Source: Blumeriella jaapii
Taxonomy: Eukaryota; Ascomycota; Leotiomycetes; Helotiales; Drepanopezizaceae
Assembly (NCBI GenBank): GCA_009599575.1
Contig: VWND01000003.1
Coordinates: forward strand, 620,001 to 684,000
DNA: 64,000 bases
Direction: 5' to 3'
In this document: piece after piece, positions 57,911 through 64,000 of the stretch
How positions within the stretch are numbered: the stretch's first letter is position 1
Layout: every line of letters starts with the position of its first letter
Translations under genes and position numbers: made by a program
Notes under the pieces: generated by a model
Seen by the model: the letters and a program-made list of their open reading frames with translations, nothing else
Database searches by the model: none
What the model was told of the DNA's origin: nothing

Positions 57911-60900
57911 CGTGCACTAGGCCGATCGATCCACTTGGAAAGGCCAACAAAATCCAAAAGGCTCTTACAAAACCCAGGCTGGCGACGGGTCGTTCACGAT
58001 CGGAAGGGTTCTGCGCCACGAAGGCAGCGCTATAAATCGAACGCGTACGATACCACGAGCAGCGGATATTCGAGTCGGTCATGACCTGGCCTTCGGCAGC
58101 AAGGTTCTACGCCACCCAGGCAGCGCTGTGAACCCATCTCGTCCGAAGCCAGCGCGAGCAACGACCGGCCAAGCTCGAGAGCTCTGCTCCGGCGAGGAAT
58201 CCGATCGATATCCGCGTCTGACATACATTGACGCATTCCCAACCGCAAGGATTGTCTTCTGATATCGGCGCGCTGAAACCGGTTCCGAAACGCACCGAAC
58301 ACCAGACGAGAACGATGCTGGAACTGCCGTCGACCATGTCAGGAACGCGTCCTCTTCAATGGCCCCCAATCATTTGTCGAGCGGCGATTCGACGTCTGAC
58401 CCTGCTGGTGGGAGTGTGGAGGTTGACGAAAAGTCCGTCATCCATCGTCGTCGTCTTATACGCACAGCGATCTGGATGTGTGAGTTGATGTGCTTTGGGA
58501 CGGCTCTTCAGATGGACCTCTGGTTCGTCTGATAGTCGATTTCCCACACGCTCATCAATCTTGAAAGCTACCATCGGATTGGCATCGCCACCGGCGGGTT
58601 CCATCGTCTGCCGTGGACCTTTTGCCGATGCCATACCTGGCTTGCTTCTGTTGCCGTTGGAGGGTTGGGAGCTTTTTCATCCGAGAGGACTTGCTTCGCG
58701 TTCTGGTTGCGAACCATCTTGCCTCGCTTGAATAGCTATTCGGTACCACCCATCAAAGCATTCGAACGGATGTGGCCCTGATGTGGCGGACTGAAGAGAA
58801 AAGTACCGTTCCAGCTGGCCCCAAGTTGGCAATGGACTTCTGCTCCGAGCTGACAATCTCACTGATTCACAGAAGCTATCGGTGAGGGTATGATTCGATA
58901 AGGGCATGTAACGTTTGGAAAGCGGTTTCGTCTGAGCCATGTTTATGGTAACAGAACGACACAACACGACGACGTGGATTTACCTCCCGCCCGCCCTACG
59001 AGCGCTCTGAAAACGGCAAGATTCGCCGAGGATGGGGTAATCGAATGCGGACGTGAAGCCCGAGAAGGCTGCACTTTGAGCACGGCATGTCACCAACGCC
59101 ACGGAGAGCACTGGGAGACGCAGATTGCAAACCACCAGGCGAGATACGAGGACATCGCGGGATGCGGAAACGCCCGAGCTCCGAGGGGGGGAAAGATTGA
59201 GGAATCCGCTACGTGTGAAGAACACTTCTCCAGCGGGGGCATCCAGAGAAACGAAAGCGTGAAGCGCCACTACTAGCAGTGTTGGAATGTAGGGCACGCT
59301 TACGGTACGAGTACCAAGGCTCTCTTCTCTGCCAATACATACGACCTAGAAGGGCTTCTCTTATCGAACACTTTGCATCCTCTGGAAACCGGGTATCCAA
59401 ACTGGGCCCCCCCCTTCCCCTGCTACCGACGGACAGACTTGAGAGTACGGACTGCAAAAGCCGAGAGAGAGGTTTCCGTGTTCAGCAAGAGACCCTGAAG
59501 ATCCTGCAATTGCTTACGTTCAAATAGGGACGCCTTCGGCTCGCGGGGACCACGACTTCTTCCCCTTTGAGATAGATCTTCACTTCCAAACGAACGACCG
59601 TCTCACCCTCGATGATCGTTGGCCCTGGCGATGATACACCAGCCTCACAATGCGCTTGGGACTCACGACCATAGACAAGGCTTGCGGTTATTCACCGACA
59701 TTTGCCCTCCGATGCCCGCCCGAGCGTCATCGGACCCGACAGTGAGCGGGCTCTAACGATTTTAGACTTCCCAAGCCACGATATGGGTGAGCGGCACTCG
59801 ACCCGAGAAGAGCGTGAGCGGTTTCTACGCTTGGTGTGACAATGCCTCGGACTGTCTCGAGAACATGACTGAACTCACAGAAGCTGTGAAGCATCAGCTA
59901 GCAGCAGGTGACAGGTTGGGTATCGATCAGCACGGATGCGAGCGCAGGAAAGTGGTTGGGACGTCCCATGCCGGCAGTTGGAGACTCGTCATGTCTCAGA
60001 CAAAAGACTCGGTCGAGAACCCAGGCGGGCAAGACGTCTCGTTAGCTACAGGTGCCAGCCATCTATCTTGAGAGTCCATGATGGTCTCAGTTAGGCATTG
60101 CAAGCGCTGGCGTCCGAATTACACGTGTGGCACGCAAGAACTGAAGGCGTGACGGAGACCACGAAAGCGCGGGACAGAGTTGGCTTGCTTGGATTGCAGC
60201 AGCGTCGATTTGATAGCTGAAGCGTGTGCGGAGAAATGGCTCGCAGCCAGCCACAACATGTGGTGATGCAAGCGTTCCTGCTGCCCGAGCGCTGGAGCTG
60301 CTCAGGACAACGGTCACGGTCCACGCTGGGAACAGGAGCGCCGTCGCCCACGCCAGCTCTCGAATCCCGACAGCCTCGGTCGAGCATCCACAAGGGGGAA
60401 GTAGGTCCGTTGTCAGACGCTTAGTCTTCGGGACTGGCGTCGTTTCGGTCGGATGTGAGCCGGATGTGTACGCTAAGTGTGCTTTGGCTGACCGTCGGAT
60501 CGCGAGAGTACATAGCATGGTGCTATCATCACAAGCTCCCCACTGACACGCAGGATTTCCGGCACTGGGACGAGCTAACACTCTAGCTTCTGGTCCCGGC
60601 CGAGGGTGCATCATAGGTTGGCGGCGTTGGATGGCTTGTGGGTGGACGCGGTCTGTTCCATCTTGGGGACGAACAAGGGGCAGGCGATGTGCTCCTACAC
60701 GACCTGATCTGGACCGTAATTGTCATGAAATCGCCGAGAGCATCCATGGCGCGGTAGCGTCGCGCCGTTGTAGCGGCATGGAGTCCCGAGATTCCAGGAC
60801 AGCGAACGACCTCGAAAGGACCTGACGCAGCACGCGTCGACGACCGGCAAAGAAGAGAACGGGCTACGTTTCTGCGCTTTCTGCACTTTCTGCACTTTCC

Positions 60901-61287
60901 CCGCTCCGGAAGGGATGAGGTTCGTCACCAACGTCGCATGAGCCCTTTCACCGTGTGGATCTCGTAGGCGGTCGAGATGGGGTTCAGAGATTTAGCACCG
61001 ACTGATGCAACACACAACCACAGCCTCGAGGCATCGTTCCGATGACGACGGCGACCGCAAGTCAGCGCCCGCATCTCGTGAAGAGGAACCGCGTTCCCTA
61101 CCGCTCTGGATGCGGGCGTGGACTCCCACCCGGGGGAAACGCGGCCCATAGCAAACTCGCTGCCTCGCCAGTGCGGCCTTGCGAGGTGGGAAGACCGTCA
61201 GAAATGGCGACCCACGCGGCATGAAGGCTCGAGAGAAAACGGCGAATCATTTGGTTGGGCTTGGGGCTCGGGCTCCACTGCTCCGGT
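57911..61287. other. gene-poor stretch
   Basis: Mixed-composition DNA without an intact gene I can support. Open frames are short and overlap on both strands. No tRNA or transposon motif was found by eye. Confidence 0.4.
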
Positions 61288-61310
61288 GGCTACTCCGCGG
61301 CGGAGTAGCC
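61288..61310. repeat. perfect 11-bp inverted repeat with one-base centre
   Basis: GGCTACTCCGC, one G, then GCGGAGTAGCC. It forms a near-perfect hairpin or a dyad binding site. Confidence 0.9.
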
Positions 61311-62395
61311 AACATTGACAGTGACAAGCTGACAGCGCCCACGACACGACCGAAGGCCCACGACGCCAGAGCACGCCGCGGCCGAACCGAAGGCGTGTGA
61401 ATAGAACGGACGATGCACATTCGGGCCTAGCCATGGCGCGATCACGCTTCGCGGACCGAAGTGACGGTCCGGCGTGCGTGTAGCGGGCGTCTAGCGTCTG
61501 AGGCCGGACCACACAACACACGGCTTGCGACGACGAGGTCGACGGACGTTCTCCCTTGGACAAATCCGCGATGCGCGATACGGAGCGGATGTGGGCAAGA
61601 CGCTTCTCGTGATCCTCGGCGAGGCATCTGTCAGAAAAGAAAGACGTCCGCAACCAGCAGCTCGGACTCGCTCATGCCACCGGGTCTGGCCGGCTTCTTT
61701 CCCGTCACACGAACGCGCCCACTCGCTCTCCTCACCTGATCGGGGCCCCGATGTGACGGCGGTCGTTTGCCCGTGCTGGCGGGGCGCCGCCTGCTCCAAG
61801 TCGCCAACCCATTCCCTGGGATTGGGACCGGACAGCGTGTACAGGACTGGATCCCGCCGGGTCCCGTGTGAGTGATCGTGCGGGCTATCGCATACGAGGA
61901 GCATCGGCCATTGTTCCCAGACTCGCCGAGGTTTCGATGTCACCGCATGATACCGGATGTGCCCTGCAGCATGTACCAGACCGTACCGTATCTCGCATCT
62001 GTGATGCGCTGCTGCCCGGCACGCTGCTCGAGTTCTTCGCGCGGGCTCTGTCACGGGGGGACCGGCCCTGTGTCGTGGACATTGGCTCGACTTGGCGTGT
62101 CTGCGGCCGCTGAAGGGCCTCGGTGCTGTGCTTACCAAATGGACATGCACCTTTCCACTCCGCCGGGCTACATGTCACGACGGAGTTGGGGGCTTTGGAA
62201 CATGGCCCCGGGTGCCAGCTGGGGGTGGTGGATGCGAGGTCGTCTCGGCACGCCGGCTGGGGCTGAAGGAATGTTTGCTTTCGTGTTTTGTCGCTTAGCG
62301 CTCGAGGAGCCGAGCTTTGTCAACACGCGAGATGGCTCTGCCAGCATGGAAATGGGGGATTTCTGGGGTGACACACCCGTTGCCTGGTGTCTGCC

Positions 62396-62449
62396 TGTCT
62401 CTCTCGCTCTCTCTCGCTCTCTCGCTCTCTCACTCTCACACACACACAC
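62396..62449. repeat. (CTCTCTCG)n followed by (CA)n microsatellite
   Basis: CT-rich octamer-like repeat running into a CA dinucleotide run. Confidence 0.9.
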
Positions 62450-63274
62450 CAGAAACCAGCGTGTGGTCGTCGTGAGCTGGGATCACCAGGCGCCTGCCGC
62501 AACCCGTATGCTGCGGCTCTTGTGCCGCTGTCTGACCACCCTGGCCCGAGTCATCGAGCTTGACACTTGGTGCGAGGAGCCTCATATGGCGGATGGAACC
62601 CGAGGAGGGCCGTCGACGGCGGGATGCATGCATGCATGCTGCCCTCGCCGTGTCCCCGTCGCACGCACGTCGTCCCCGTCTCGCCGTCGGGGTGCGACCG
62701 GCCGTGACGACGACGGCTCTTGGGGATCGCGGGCCTCCTGCGTCCCCAGAGCTGCCGTTGCCCGTGAGCCGGTGGCGGTGGACGGTCGGTCGGCCGGCCT
62801 GCGTCTGATTCGCGCACTCGACCCTCGACACGATGCCGCTTCCCGTACCGTGAGAGGCAGAAGGGGCGCCACCGCTGGACGGCCTTCCGTCCAGGCAGAC
62901 GGGCAGAGGGGGCGAGGAGCCCATCCCCCCGTCTGCTGGCCTGCGTCTCCTGTCCCCGAGCTTCGCGGAGCGTGCGTCTCCTGGTGAGGAGCGCTGCCCA
63001 TCCGGTCCGCGTCTCGGGCGCGACGACCGCCCGGCCGCGAATCGACCCGACTCGCGCCGTCCGGCCGTCGCGGGCGTCTTGCTGTCTGCCTCGCGGGGGG
63101 GAGGGGGGGGTGGGTTGGTCTGGTCGGGAGGGGATGGGCAGCGTCGCCGAGCGTGGGCGCCCCGATCCAGCGCAGCTTGCGAGCAGAGGCACCGCGGTCT
63201 GGCACGCCGCAGCGACGGCGCGGGTCAGCATCTGTCGTGAGCCGCACGCTCTCGTCGATTGACACTGACAGGCT

Positions 63275-63377
63275 TGGGAGTGGTGGGTGGTGGGTGGTGG
63301 GTGGTGAGGGAGTGGTGAGTGGTGCGTGGTGAGTGGTGCGTGGTGAGTGGTGAGGGAGTGGTGCGTGGTGAATGGTG
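63275..63377. repeat. GGTGGGTGGTG/GAGTGGTG minisatellite
   Basis: Variable units of GGTGGGT, GTGGTGA and GTGGTGC. G-rich on the plus strand. Confidence 0.9.
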
Positions 63378-63450
63378 GCCAACGTTGCAGATCGTCGTCG
63401 TCCGTCGACCAACGACGACGGCCGGATCGTCAGGGTCCTCGCTCGTCCGC

Positions 63451-63545
63451 ACCCACACGCACCACCCACCCACCACCTACCACCCACCACGCAACGACCA
63501 CCACGCAACGACCACCACCCAACGATCACCACCCAACGACCACCA
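63451..63545. repeat. CCACCCAC/CAACGACCAC minisatellite, C-rich strand
   Basis: The same kind of repeat as at 63275 but with strands exchanged, so the two arrays are inverted with respect to one another across about 75 bp. Confidence 0.9.
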
Positions 63546-63783
63546 GCGCAGGCCGCGCATCGCTCTCGTCGGCCATCGCATCGCGCGCGATGGGCGCACC
63601 GTCGTGGCGCGTGTCTCGGGCAGCGACCGCGCGAGGAGGCCGTCGCTCCCGTCATCTGAAGTCGTGGTATTCTCCGGCGCGCTGCCCACTGCTTGGACGG
63701 CGCCTGCGAGATGCTGCAATCGGGGCCGGGGGAGCGGATGGGCCGGGTGGGCACGACGGCGCGTCTTCTGGCGCGAGACGTGC

Positions 63784-64000
63784 GTGATCGATCGGCACGC
63801 TGCAACTTGCCATCAGGGGCCAATCAGGGGAGGCGGAGGAGGAGAGGAGGAGGAGGGGAGGAGGAGGAGGAGAAGATGAAGAAGAGGAGGACGAAGAGGA
63901 TGAAGAAGGGGAGGACAAAGAGGCTGAAGAAGAGGAGGACGAAGACGACGAGCAGGACGATGGCATGAGCCGCAGCAGCCAGGTGCACGCCGCGATGCGA
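63784..64000 (+). other. acidic open frame running off the window
   Basis: One plus-strand frame is open from 63784 to the end and encodes a long Glu/Asp run followed by GMSRSSQVHAAM. It may be an exon of a gene beyond the window, or only a purine repeat. The neighbouring frames are also open for part of the way. Confidence 0.25.

Larger units (their letters stand above)
61311..63999. other. GC-rich low-complexity terminal block
   Basis: GC-rich with microsatellites, GT/AC minisatellite arrays and purine runs. Long open frames exist on both strands (for example 61872-62987 and 62582-63823), but they overlap and are dominated by Arg, Pro, Ser, Ala and His runs, as expected when stops are rare by composition. 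No domain was recognised. Confidence 0.5.

Noticed and set aside
61872..62987. 371-codon plus-strand open frame
   Set aside because: Same reason. It runs through the CTCTCTCG and CA microsatellites and has no recognisable fold or start context.
62582..63823. 413-codon minus-strand open frame
   Set aside because: GC-rich low-complexity DNA with few stops by chance. The translation is Arg/Pro/Ser/His runs across minisatellites, with no domain and equally long frames on the other strand.
63200..64000. Telomeric end of a chromosome
   Set aside because: No TTAGGG-type repeat is present; the GT-rich arrays are irregular and switch strand.

Overview
The window looks like nuclear DNA of a filamentous ascomycete (Pezizomycotina). 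The genes are broken by 46-124 bp GT-AG introns with CTAAC/CTGAC-like branch sites. Transcribed leaders are CT-rich. Large blocks carry the AT-rich mutation pattern of repeat-induced point mutation (RIP). I cannot fix the species or class from the sequence.

Layout. 1-2417 is the 5' part (minus strand) of a heavily RIP-mutated Ty3/gypsy retrotransposon; unidentified AT-rich DNA follows to about 3360. From 3.7 to 36.2 kb lies a housekeeping island: a phosphomannomutase/phosphoglucomutase-type gene (frameshifted as read), tafazzin, a NOSIP-like RING protein, the mitochondrial citrate carrier, a peroxisomal ANT1/PMP47-type carrier with a long extra tail, sorting nexin Snx41 (also frameshifted as read), a one-pass membrane protein with 29-residue repeats, a small tail-anchored-like membrane protein, a 1694-residue THADA/Trm732-family protein, Tim23, and two unrecognised proteins. 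Lipid remodelling (tafazzin), protein import (Tim23) and citrate transport are all mitochondrial, but nothing here looks like a biosynthetic cluster.

From 37.9 to 56.3 kb is an accessory region. A secreted low-complexity protein gene lies at 37990-39084 (minus). A second member of the same family (plus strand) has been split in its signal-peptide codons by 12.7 kb of nested transposons. A Tad1-like LINE (43212-55952, RIP-ruined) landed first, leaving a 14-bp target duplication and a (TAC)n tail. A 6.4-kb chromodomain-type gypsy element (43346-49745, minus) then landed inside the LINE, with 267-bp LTRs and a perfect 5-bp TACAG duplication. The two secreted proteins share a gap-free 34-residue block right after their signal peptides and then diverge into unrelated repeat-rich tails. 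I know of no described family with this pattern. The gypsy copy itself is only lightly mutated, by C-to-T changes on one strand.

56.3-64 kb is poor in recognisable genes. It ends in 3 kb of GC-rich, microsatellite-rich DNA in which long open frames are not good evidence of genes. The three compartments (AT-rich RIP blocks, balanced gene island, GC-rich low-complexity end) are the main architectural feature.
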